Assembly: GCA_934621605.1 (NCBI GenBank)
Contig: CAKTUZ010000001.1
Span: 124,001 to 188,000 of the forward strand
Origin: an uncultured bacterium
Lineage (GTDB): Bacteria > Vulcanimicrobiota > Xenobia > Xenobiales > Xenobiaceae
Direction of reading: 5' to 3'
DNA: 64,000 bases
The notes under the pieces were generated by a model that saw only the letters and a list, made by a program, of their open reading frames with translations, did not search any database and had not been told where the DNA came from. Shown here in pieces: positions 52,860 to 61,397 of this stretch. The translations under genes and the position numbers were made by a program. The number at the start of each line of letters is the position of its first letter. Positions within the stretch are counted from its first letter, which is position 1.

Positions 52860-54953
52860 CTATTTTTTTGCTTCGATTTCAAAGCAGCGCGTATCATACA
52901 CTTTAATTAGGTATGATTTTGGGATAACTCCTCCGGGAATAAGGTCTTTTTCGTAAGAAGTTTCTTTTATTATATTAACAGGTTGGCCAAAAAAAACTTC
53001 CAGTCTTTGACAAATATCTTTAAAGATAGCTTGTCCCTGATCCGGGGCTACTGTATAAGCTCCGCTGCGAGGACGGTGATGGCACAGTCGTTCACTTACA
53101 GCTATTAAATTATAACCTTCGTGTTGTACGGCTTTTAAATCGCTGCGATTGAAGGGACGCGGTACATACTGACTACCTAAATCGCTAATGAAGCCTAAAA
53201 AATTCTGGTCGAGCAAAGATTGTCTGTCAAAAAGCCAGATGTCTTTGCCGCTGTTGTATAAATGGCGCGAAAATAGACCTCTGTTGTTGTCGATAACTAA
53301 GCGCAAATCTACCAAAGTGAGATCCGGATCATAGTAGAAATTGTGATTGTAATCGCTGGTGGCTTGCCAAGGGCGTCGCCCCAAAGGAACAAAAATTACA
53401 TTGTCGGATAAAAATTGGGAGCGCTTGGCCTGGCTACTTATAGTTGGAGCAATTTGGGTATGAGGCCAAGGGAGTTGTTGGCGTTGCCAAGCTTCGCCGA
53501 AAGGTAAAATAAGGATGGCAATCGCTATTATAGTCAACAATTGATGAGAAAATTTTTTGTTCTCTCGGAGCGCTTCCAAACTCATAGCGATAAAAACTGC
53601 TGCGGCGGTTGCGAATAGAAGTATGGCTTGACATGGCCAAAACAGCTTATTTAGCAGAGGCATGTGGTCGCAAAAAAACTTGTAAGGAAGCGGAATAGAG
53701 TGGCCTTGCCAATAAACTAGTTGAGCTTTATGTTTAAGAAATGGCCCTAAGGGCAAGCAATAGAAAACGGCGGCGGCCCAACACCAGAATTTCAACAGGC
53801 TCTTGTTTTTTAGCGTAACTTGAGCGCAAAGCAACAAGAAAGCCAACACAACCATTAAGCTGATATTGGCTGAAAATGTTGCTTCTGTGGGCACGCTTTG
53901 CGGAGGGTTAATAGGACTATCCAGACCTTTAGTAGGCTGAACGAAAGCGTAAAAAGCTTCGCATGAGTAAGCAATGCTTTGTCTATAAAGCGTAGATACG
54001 TCGGGTACGCGTCCTGGATCGGGACGAACCAGCCCAGGGATATTGTCATGAGAAAAGAGGCGCACTAAATAGGGGTGAGCAGCTGGCAGAATAATAACGC
54101 TGAAAGTCAGGATAAACAGGAAAAGGCTGCTCCAAGTATCAGCTTTGAGCTTAATATTAAAGGAAGGAAGCTTTTTCTCCCTTACACAACGCAGGGTCGC
54201 CGCCGTCGCTTGATAGAGCACAAAGAATAGTGCGAAAATTACGGCAAAATGGCCATAGAACCAATAGTTACAGGCGGTCAAGGCTAGGAGGGCTCCGCAA
54301 CGGGCCCATTGTTTAGGATCGTTTTGCCCCCAGGCTAATATAAAACTGCCGATAAAAAAGAGAGGCCAAAAAGTTTGAGCTTCGATAATACGTCCTGTGT
54401 TCAGAAGAAACCATTGCCAGGGATTAAAAGCGAAAAGGAGCCCTCCTAAAAAAGCCGGACAGGGGCGGCAGCCCATTTTACTGCAGAGCCAGCGCATGGC
54501 TAGGGCGTTGGCAACTACAATAAGAATGCATTTTACATTGTAGTAAAGGGGAAAGCCAAACAGTTTAGCTAGTGGCCAAGTCCAAAGGAAGTCGAGGCCG
54601 TTGGCCACACTGCTGCGTTCACCGAAACTGGTTAAATGGTTGTACAGTTCGGGCAGCTTGGCCAGAGAACCGGTCAGTCCGTAGTTTGTGGCGAAGAAGC
54701 GAAAAGTTTGATAATAATATTGCTCCCAAGAATGATAAATCCAGAGCGTCTGTGCGGTATTTTCGTGACCTAAATAGCCGATAACAGCCTGATTAGCCTG
54801 CCAAATGAGCGAACCAGTACACAGTAAAGATAATAGAATGTAAATTATAGTTGAGGGCCATAAGCCGCAGACGGAGTCGACGCGTTCGTAAAACAAATTG
54901 ACGTTCGATGTAGCGTTTGCGGGAACAGCGATAGTTGTTTTCTCTTCTGACAT
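52860..54953 (-). CDS. Polytopic GT-C-like membrane protein
   Basis: 697 residues with about eleven membrane helices between residues 33 and ~490 and a soluble C-terminal domain of ~200 residues. The topology, with a long first loop carrying HEN/acidic residues and amphipathic LLFAFNPWQWFLLNTGRIIEAQTFWPLFF, resembles YfhO/GT-C glycosyltransferases that use lipid-linked sugars. It shares this plan with the gene at 56187. It lies 40 bases after the 54994 gene, so the two are co-transcribed. Substrate not determinable. Confidence 0.6.
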   Translation of the reverse strand: MSEEKTTIAVPANATSNVNLFYERVDSVCGLWPSTIIYILLSLLCTGSLIWQANQAVIGYLGHENTAQTLWIYHSWEQYYYQTFRFFATNYGLTGSLAKLPELYNHLTSFGERSSVANGLDFLWTWPLAKLFGFPLYYNVKCILIVVANALAMRWLCSKMGCRPCPAFLGGLLFAFNPWQWFLLNTGRIIEAQTFWPLFFIGSFILAWGQNDPKQWARCGALLALTACNYWFYGHFAVIFALFFVLYQATAATLRCVREKKLPSFNIKLKADTWSSLFLFILTFSVIILPAAHPYLVRLFSHDNIPGLVRPDPGRVPDVSTLYRQSIAYSCEAFYAFVQPTKGLDSPINPPQSVPTEATFSANISLMVVLAFLLLCAQVTLKNKSLLKFWCWAAAVFYCLPLGPFLKHKAQLVYWQGHSIPLPYKFFCDHMPLLNKLFWPCQAILLFATAAAVFIAMSLEALRENKKFSHQLLTIIAIAILILPFGEAWQRQQLPWPHTQIAPTISSQAKRSQFLSDNVIFVPLGRRPWQATSDYNHNFYYDPDLTLVDLRLVIDNNRGLFSRHLYNSGKDIWLFDRQSLLDQNFLGFISDLGSQYVPRPFNRSDLKAVQHEGYNLIAVSERLCHHRPRSGAYTVAPDQGQAIFKDICQRLEVFFGQPVNIIKETSYEKDLIPGGVIPKSYLIKVYDTRCFEIEAKK

Positions 54954-54993
54954 AGTTTCAAAATCGGCCGGTTTTTTTTTGATAAAAGTGGCC

Positions 54994-56076
54994 CTACATA
55001 ATTCCTGGCGGCGGGGGCGGCCCTTCCCGCTCTACGGGGGGGATGGCAGGATTGAGCTCTCTAGTGGCGGTTATTTCCGCTTCAGATGAGGAGAGTAATT
55101 CTTTTGTCAGGCGCAGAGTTTTGGGATAAAGCAAGTCTTGGACAAATCTCTTCTCAAGTGCTTTCAATTCCGGTTCTTGGAGCAAAACAGCCCACTGGTT
55201 TTCCGGAATAAGTTTGAGCGCTTCATTGTGCAGAATGCTTAGGCGCAGTGACGATATTCTGAGTCTCTCCAATAAAATTAAGCATTCTCTAGCTTGTTGA
55301 GGTTGAAGTTTGGGGTAAACAATTTGGCAGAGGTGCTCTAAAGAAATGAGTATCCTTAAAGGATGAAATTCCAATTGAGAAGCTTGCTGAAGTAGTTGTT
55401 GACGCTCTGCGGAAAGTTCAAAATGAAGGCTAGGAATCGGTTGCAAGGGTGTTGCATTTAATGGAGGCAAATGCAGATTGCGGTAATTTCTTAACTTACT
55501 CTCTTCGGCATCCCTTTGCTGAGGGGTACCGAAGAGAGCTTCGGAGAGTATTTCCAATTCTTGCAAACGTCGATAATCTGACCAACCCGCCTTTTTTTTT
55601 AGTATGGAAATCGCCTTAGTATAGGTTCTGATGTCAGAACCTTCAGCACCACCACAAGTATAAGGGGTTAAGGAGTCGTCTGGCCTTAAGAAAACTTTTA
55701 ATTGCTCAGTAGACAGGCGCTCATAAAGTTGAGTGTATATATTTAAGCTATTCTCTGCCTCTTGTTTGGCCAGTCTTTCCAATAAATCGAAGTGTCGACT
55801 GTCGGCTTCTGAGAGCGGCCATAGATCTTTTTTTTGCAGTATTTTTTGGCAACGTTTAAGCCCCGGCCAATCTAGGCAAACTTGGCTGTTTTCTATATTC
55901 CTGAGTGGATTAAATCCGCTGCCTTTGGTAAAGACGTAACCATCGCGGCGCATTTCATAGCTAATTAAATTTTCATGGCAACTGATAGTGAGCAAAATTA
56001 ACTCCGCCATAAGTACAAGCGTTAGACTTATAACGGCTGTTACAACGTATTTATTAGGGGGGGGGCTTGTTGTCAT
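54994..56076 (-). CDS. Membrane-anchored helical protein with polyproline ends, possible phase-variable start
   Basis: 360 residues with one N-terminal membrane helix (about 12-32), then a long mostly helical soluble part rich in Leu, Arg and Gln; PPP and PPPPP runs at the two ends. The start carries a run of nine Cs (G9 at 56057-56065 on the plus strand) within codons 5-7. A run of seven Gs is found near the 3' end at about 55036. Function unknown. Cotranscribed with the GT-C-like gene 40 bases downstream. Confidence 0.5.
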   Translation of the reverse strand: MTTSPPPNKYVVTAVISLTLVLMAELILLTISCHENLISYEMRRDGYVFTKGSGFNPLRNIENSQVCLDWPGLKRCQKILQKKDLWPLSEADSRHFDLLERLAKQEAENSLNIYTQLYERLSTEQLKVFLRPDDSLTPYTCGGAEGSDIRTYTKAISILKKKAGWSDYRRLQELEILSEALFGTPQQRDAEESKLRNYRNLHLPPLNATPLQPIPSLHFELSAERQQLLQQASQLEFHPLRILISLEHLCQIVYPKLQPQQARECLILLERLRISSLRLSILHNEALKLIPENQWAVLLQEPELKALEKRFVQDLLYPKTLRLTKELLSSSEAEITATRELNPAIPPVEREGPPPPPGIM

Positions 56077-56186
56077 GGTCTCGCGGCCCTTCGTATAGGG
56101 GAAAAAGAAAACCTGCTTAAGAAATAGCAGCCTTCTCGGTTAGAGTTAAAGCAAAAATTTAAGCTTATTTTGAACGCAGGGTATAT

Positions 56187-58169
56187 ATGAAAATTAAGCA
56201 GAGCAAATCGCCTACAAATTGTGAGGCATATACCGAACAGTTTGACAGTTGCATAGTGAAAACAAGTGGCGGAAATCTCTCCCTACAGGCAGAGTTTGTT
56301 CTTGTCGGTATTTTTTTTGCTTTGCTTATTGCCCTTGCCCTTTGGCCTGTGCCTATGCATTTGGGCGACCGTTTAGTCGGCGATTATCAAGGCGATTTTT
56401 GGAAACACCTGTGGGGGCATTGGTGGGTGCGTGACAGTTTAACTAAAGGGCAAATCCCCTTATTTTGTGATTTGCTTAATGCGCCTAGAGGTGGCTACCT
56501 GTTTATTGCTGATCCTTGCAATGCCATTTTGAGCGGTGTATTTTCTCTATTTGTTGGTGTAGCCGAAGCTTACAATTTAACAGTAATTTTTAATTTATGG
56601 CTCGGTCTGATGGCTGCCTGGTTTTTGGCCCGTTATTTCGTTAAAGATGGAGCTTGCGCTTTAGTCGCGGCTGTTATTTATGGCCTTTCTGCTTATGTGC
56701 TCAGCTATCCGGTCTCTTCCGGAGTAACCGAAACACTTAATACTGCTTGGGCGCCGTTGTATATACTTTTTTTACATCGCCTTTTGGAAAAAGGACGAAT
56801 AAGCGATTTGTTAGGCACTGCCATATTTTTTGCCCTTACTACGTTTTCATGTTGGTACTACGGTGAATTTATGGCTGTCTATACCAGTCTGGCTTTAGCA
56901 TGGTCTCTAGTTGAACTTTTGCGCACCAATTGGAAAGGACGGATTTTTCCTTTGTCTGCTTTAATCCGTTCAGTCAGAGTGAGAAAGTCTTGGTGGCGCA
57001 GTATGTCTGTAAGTTGGCAGAGTTGCGCTTCGGTATGGAAAAAACAAATTCTAAAGACTGCAGCCGCTATAGTTCTGGGAGCAATAATTATTTCGCCTTT
57101 TGCTTGGCTTTTCAAGATGACTGTTTCCAATTCGGCTAATATCGTAATGCCGCGTAAAGCTCCTAAACGCTCTATCTTTAATTTTCAAGATTATTTGGGT
57201 CAAGCTCCTGAGAAAAGCGTCAATCAACACGGTGTGCGCGGTTTTCACAATTATACAAACCTATTGGGATTGTTTTTGCCCGGTAAAGGCAATGCCACAG
57301 TTACTTCTACAGTAGACAGATTAGTTAGGGTTCATTATTTGGGATGGATCGCTTTACTGTTGGCTTTTATGGCTTGGCGTTGTAAAATTTTGCACCACAA
57401 AATACTGTATTGGACAGTCGTCTTCGGATTTTTTATCGCTCTCTCTTTGGGGCCGCGTGTCATTTTCTCCGATTTTTCGGAGGCAGGTTTTGTTAATCCG
57501 CTTTATCTCCTAATGTTCCTTGGTTTTCCGTTTTTTTATAATTTGGCCATTCCGTTCCGTTTTCTGATGTTGGCTCTCGTTGGTCTATCGGTGGTGGCTG
57601 CTTACGGAAGTAAGGCTCTATGGTCTGAGGAAACGGTCGGTCGCAAGTGGTTCTTCTGTATATTGACAACTTTGATGATCTTTGTCGAAACAGCTTTTGT
57701 GTCTCCTTTGCCTTGGCCGTTGCCCATGAGTCCGGTTCAAACTCCAGCCTACTATCATATGTTGGCTGATGATCCGCGTTCGTATGCTATTATCGATTAT
57801 CCCTTTGAAAGGCCCGGAACCATTTTAGTACCCGGTGAATATTTCTATTACCAGACAGTACATCACAAGCGTATACCTTATCGAACCAGCGGAGTTTTGA
57901 GTCCGGAAGTCGTACATAATGCTTTTATGGAAGAAGTTTTGCTGGCCCAGCGAGGTATCGAGCCCTCTATACATAGTCAAAGGCGTTTACGTGAAGGAGC
58001 GCAAACTCTCTTTGATATGGGCTTTCACGCTTTTGTTTTACATGAAAATTTGTTGACTGAATTTTCAGCTCAGGATATAGAAAGTCGCTTGACGCCGGTT
58101 CTGGGAAAACCTATGCGTTTTGGAGACGGTTTAATCGTCTATACTTTGGATTCTCTAAATGATAATTAA
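56187..58169 (+). CDS. Polytopic GT-C-like membrane protein
   Basis: 660 residues. A first membrane helix near 35-55 leads to the loop LGDRLVGDYQGDFWKHLWGH, in which the Asp-rich GD pattern is typical of GT-C enzymes. Some eight to ten more helices follow to ~520, with a C-terminal soluble domain (about 520-660). It resembles the 52860 gene in plan but is transcribed in the opposite direction and overlaps the next gene by 11 bases. Likely a lipid-linked sugar transferase; inferred. Confidence 0.6.
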   Translation: MKIKQSKSPTNCEAYTEQFDSCIVKTSGGNLSLQAEFVLVGIFFALLIALALWPVPMHLGDRLVGDYQGDFWKHLWGHWWVRDSLTKGQIPLFCDLLNAPRGGYLFIADPCNAILSGVFSLFVGVAEAYNLTVIFNLWLGLMAAWFLARYFVKDGACALVAAVIYGLSAYVLSYPVSSGVTETLNTAWAPLYILFLHRLLEKGRISDLLGTAIFFALTTFSCWYYGEFMAVYTSLALAWSLVELLRTNWKGRIFPLSALIRSVRVRKSWWRSMSVSWQSCASVWKKQILKTAAAIVLGAIIISPFAWLFKMTVSNSANIVMPRKAPKRSIFNFQDYLGQAPEKSVNQHGVRGFHNYTNLLGLFLPGKGNATVTSTVDRLVRVHYLGWIALLLAFMAWRCKILHHKILYWTVVFGFFIALSLGPRVIFSDFSEAGFVNPLYLLMFLGFPFFYNLAIPFRFLMLALVGLSVVAAYGSKALWSEETVGRKWFFCILTTLMIFVETAFVSPLPWPLPMSPVQTPAYYHMLADDPRSYAIIDYPFERPGTILVPGEYFYYQTVHHKRIPYRTSGVLSPEVVHNAFMEEVLLAQRGIEPSIHSQRRLREGAQTLFDMGFHAFVLHENLLTEFSAQDIESRLTPVLGKPMRFGDGLIVYTLDSLNDN

Positions 58170-59268
58170 GCTAATCGTAAAATATCGGGAATCGGCCAGC
58201 CCCTTGCTGTTGCGTGAACTTAGGCTTGTCTTGAGCCAAAGTAAATTTTGCTTTTGGGAAGTTATTTTACCTTTATTTTGGCTATTTTATCTCATCTGGG
58301 GGCTTTGGATAACTTCAGACGGCAGCAGTAGGCTCGTAATTTCTTGCAGTCATATGTTATGTTGGTTGACTGCTGTTTTTATCGCTTGCCATTACCTCTG
58401 CTTGGCGCCGCGTTTGGCCGCTTCGGTCTGTTACGATCGCAGCTCGGGCATATACAAAATGCTTAACATTACTCCCAGTGGTTGTTCCCAAAGCTTGATA
58501 TTTAAAATTATGGCTTTCTCCGGTCCCTATTGGGTTGAATGGTTGTTATTTTCTCTTGGCAATGTTGTCTTTTGCTTTTTTACTTCTGTTCTTAACGCGG
58601 AAATTGCTTTGGCTGCTTCTATTTACAGTTTGCTCTCTTTAATGACGGCTGTCTCTTTGGGGATATGGTGGGGGGTGGCCTTTCAGAATATGCCTGATAA
58701 GTGCGCTGCTTCGTTGCGCAAATTGTTGCTAATGACCGTTGTCGGAATCTATTGTCTGAATAATTTTTTTGCCTTTAGTCAGATAGAAACTGTCTTAGTC
58801 TTGTGTAGCTTGTTGCTTATTCTTTGGAGTAAATCTGTACGTATTTTTTTGAGCGAGATTTCCATAATTTTAGCTTTGTTGGCAATAAGTCTCTCTTTTG
58901 TGCCTGCAATCGGCCATTCTTCCTGGCCGCTTGGAGATTGTCTTAATCCTATTCGCGTAAGTTTAGTGGGCATGTATGCTTTGGACAGAGAAGCTTTGCA
59001 AACTGACAACTTAGCTTCGAGTAGCGCCTATCCTATATTGCGTGAACATTTGACTGGCGCCCATAATGATCCGACCTTAAGGCAATTGCTTAATCTTTAT
59101 GGTGGAAGTTCCCAGGTAAGTCGAGAGCAAATTTATGCTCAAGTACGCAGCGAGTCTGAACTTTATCTTTTTAGAAGTTTTGTTACCAATTTGACGGTGG
59201 CTGCAATTTTGCTCATTGGTACTTGCTTAATGTTGGCATCGTATTTGCGATTCGATTCCAATAAGTGA
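58159..59268 (+). CDS. ABC-2-type membrane protein
   Basis: 369 residues. The N-terminal segment SPLLLRELRLVLSQSKFCFW precedes a run of six to eight membrane helices. The intervening stretch SVCYDRSSGIYKMLNITPSGCSQSLIFKI matches the ERE-GT-x-x-LLLTP-type loop of ABC-2 permeases. A longer soluble loop is seen near residues 255-330. It overlaps the end of the GT-C-like gene by 11 bases (ATG inside), so the two are translated together. No ATPase is adjacent. Confidence 0.6.
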   Translation: MIIKLIVKYRESASPLLLRELRLVLSQSKFCFWEVILPLFWLFYLIWGLWITSDGSSRLVISCSHMLCWLTAVFIACHYLCLAPRLAASVCYDRSSGIYKMLNITPSGCSQSLIFKIMAFSGPYWVEWLLFSLGNVVFCFFTSVLNAEIALAASIYSLLSLMTAVSLGIWWGVAFQNMPDKCAASLRKLLLMTVVGIYCLNNFFAFSQIETVLVLCSLLLILWSKSVRIFLSEISIILALLAISLSFVPAIGHSSWPLGDCLNPIRVSLVGMYALDREALQTDNLASSSAYPILREHLTGAHNDPTLRQLLNLYGGSSQVSREQIYAQVRSESELYLFRSFVTNLTVAAILLIGTCLMLASYLRFDSNK

Positions 59269-59408
59269 AAGATGAGCATTTTTAGTTTGTCTATTTTGTT
59301 GAATTTGTGTATATTTATAGCTGGTCGCGGCGCCGACCTGTAAAGGACCGGATGACAACCGGAAAAATCGGTTAGGGCAGAGGTTCCTTTGGAAATTGCG
59401 CCGAGCTA

Positions 59409-59435
59409 GGCAAGGCTTGTTGTTGAAGCTTTGCC
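59409..59435 (+). promoter_or_regulatory. Hairpin upstream of thrS resembling the tRNA-Thr anticodon arm
   Basis: GGCAAGGCTT (59409-59418) pairs with AAGCTTTGCC (59426-59435), one G-U pair, around a 7-base loop GTTGTTG. If read as an anticodon loop, the second base is U33 and bases 3-5 are UGU, the anticodon for Thr (ACA). It ends 7 bases before GGAG (59443-59446) of thrS. In E. coli, thrS is repressed by ThrRS binding a leader hairpin of this kind. No T-box sequence was found. Confidence 0.5.
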
Positions 59436-59452
59436 GTAATATGGAGTTATTT

Positions 59453-61282
59453 ATGGCCAGACAAGTTTATGCGGGTATGGATGCCCAGGAAAAGGAAAAC
59501 GATCCCCTTTATAAGAGACGTCACTCTTTGTCTCATATTTTGGCAGAAGCGGTGCAGCGTCTTTACCCCGATACCAAGTTAGGTTTCGGCCCGCCCGTAG
59601 ATAATGGCTTTTACTATGATTTCCAATTTTCAACGCCCATTGATGCGGACAAGCTTCCGGAAATTGAAGCTGAAATGCGTCGAATCATTGCCGAAAAACA
59701 GGCTTTTACCCATTATGACTTGCCTCTTGAAGAGGCTGTAAAGCGCTTAGAAGACAAGGGCGAAGTCCTTAAAGCTGAATATGTGCGCGACCTTGCCGAT
59801 GAGGGTAAAGATATTCATTTTTACGAGAACGGCGAATTTACCGATCTCTGTGCCGGCCCTCATGTTGACAATACTTCTGAAATTCCCAGCGATTGTTTTG
59901 CTCTCGATTCTGTAGCCGGAGCTTACTGGCGCGGTGATCAATCCCGTGAAATGCTTACCCGTATTTACGGTTTGGCTTTTAATAATAAGAAAGAACTCAA
60001 AGAGTTCCTGCGTTTACGTGAAGAAGCTCGCAAATACGATCATCGCAAGCTCAGCAAAGAACTAGAGTTCTATACCATGAATGAAATGGTCGGTTTAGGT
60101 TTGCCCCTTTGGTTGCCTAACGGTACCGTTTTGCGCGAAGAATTAGAAAAATTTGCCAAAGAGACTGAACAGCGTGGTGGTTATTTGCGTGTAGCTACTC
60201 CTTGCATTACCAACGAGCAGCTTTTCTATACTTCGGGACACCTACCTTATTATAAGGACAGTATGTTCCCGCCTATGCAAATAGATGAGGGGCAGAATTA
60301 TTATCTCAAGCCCATGAACTGTCCGTTCCACCATATGATTTTCAGCAGTCGTCCTCGCTCTTATCGCGAGTTGCCTTTGCGCTTAGCTGAATATGGACAG
60401 TGCTATCGCTACGAAGCTTCCGGTACGTTGGCTGGACTTTTGCGTGTGCGTGGTATGTGCATGAATGATGCTCATATCTATTGCAGTCCTGAGCAATTGG
60501 CCGCTGAGTTTAGAGCCGTTTTGGATATGCATCGCTTCTATTATGACAAGTTCCGCATTGAGGGATACTGGATGCGCTTGTCTATGCATGATCCCAAAAA
60601 TACCAAAAAATATGTAGATAATCCTGAAGCTTGGGCTCAGTCCGAAGATGCCATTCGCCAAGTAGTTAAAGATATGGGTGTGCAATACGAAGAAGTTCCA
60701 GGTGAAGCCGCTTTCTATGGCCCCAAGGTAGACTTCCAAATTCGGAATGTCGTTGGTCGTGAAGAGACTGCCTCCACCAACCAACTCGATTTTGCTGTAC
60801 CTTCTCGTTTCAACTTGGTCTACACCGGCAAAGACGGAGAGTATCATACTCCTTATTGTATCCATCGTGCTCCTTTGGGTACTCACGAGCGCTTTTTGGC
60901 TTTCTTGATGGAACACTTTAAAGGTGCTTTCCCCACTTGGATGGCTCCCACTCAAGTTATGGTAGTTCCGGTATCGGTTGAAAAGTTTGGCGACTACGCT
61001 GAAAGGATTGCCGCCTCTTTGCGCAACGATCTTTACAGAGCTCAGGCCAATTTAGACGGCGATAGCTTTAATAAGAAGATCCGCGCTGCCGTTACTTCTA
61101 AGATCCCCAATATCTTGGTGGTCGGTGCTTCAGAAATGGAAAATGAGACTGTAACTTGGCGCCGCTATTGCGTCAAAGAGCAGCGTACTTTGAAATTCGC
61201 TCAGTTCCGCGATATTTTAGGCAAGATGTGTCATGAACGTATTATGGATAACTTTGCCGATGTGGTTTTGCCCGAAGAATAG
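59453..61282 (+). CDS. thrS: Threonyl-tRNA synthetase lacking the TGS domain
   Basis: A class II synthetase. N2 editing domain with H24-x3-H28 (HSLSH) is almost at the N-terminus; the ~60-residue TGS (N1) domain of the usual enzyme is missing. Catalytic domain: MNCPFHHMIF (zinc Cys), RYEASGTLAGLLRVRGM (motif 2), and IHRAPLGTHERFLAFLMEH (motif 3 and zinc His). The anticodon-binding domain follows from ~505. I use ATG 59453, 6 bases after GGAG; earlier in-frame starts (59396 TTG, 59441 ATG) would include the operator-like hairpin or the binding site. The product is 609 residues. Confidence 0.95.
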   Translation: MARQVYAGMDAQEKENDPLYKRRHSLSHILAEAVQRLYPDTKLGFGPPVDNGFYYDFQFSTPIDADKLPEIEAEMRRIIAEKQAFTHYDLPLEEAVKRLEDKGEVLKAEYVRDLADEGKDIHFYENGEFTDLCAGPHVDNTSEIPSDCFALDSVAGAYWRGDQSREMLTRIYGLAFNNKKELKEFLRLREEARKYDHRKLSKELEFYTMNEMVGLGLPLWLPNGTVLREELEKFAKETEQRGGYLRVATPCITNEQLFYTSGHLPYYKDSMFPPMQIDEGQNYYLKPMNCPFHHMIFSSRPRSYRELPLRLAEYGQCYRYEASGTLAGLLRVRGMCMNDAHIYCSPEQLAAEFRAVLDMHRFYYDKFRIEGYWMRLSMHDPKNTKKYVDNPEAWAQSEDAIRQVVKDMGVQYEEVPGEAAFYGPKVDFQIRNVVGREETASTNQLDFAVPSRFNLVYTGKDGEYHTPYCIHRAPLGTHERFLAFLMEHFKGAFPTWMAPTQVMVVPVSVEKFGDYAERIAASLRNDLYRAQANLDGDSFNKKIRAAVTSKIPNILVVGASEMENETVTWRRYCVKEQRTLKFAQFRDILGKMCHERIMDNFADVVLPEE

Positions 61283-61342
61283 GTTTTGAAATAGTTTCTG
61301 TATTCAGTTGCATTCAAGCGACGGAATAGAAGAGTTTAATCT

Positions 61343-61388
61343 CAAAACAAAAGAAGCTTCCTTGTTGGGGGGCTTCTTTTGTTTTTTT
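61343..61388. terminator. Bidirectional terminator, thrS / CPBP protease
   Basis: AAAACAAAAGAAGC pairs with GCTTCTTTTGTTTT, followed by T4 on the plus strand, between convergent genes. Confidence 0.92.
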
Positions 61389-61397
61389 ATCAGGTGA

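Noticed and set aside
59269..59452. T-box riboswitch upstream of thrS
   Set aside because: The T-box sequence with its terminator/antiterminator pair is missing; the leader instead has the tRNA-like hairpin.
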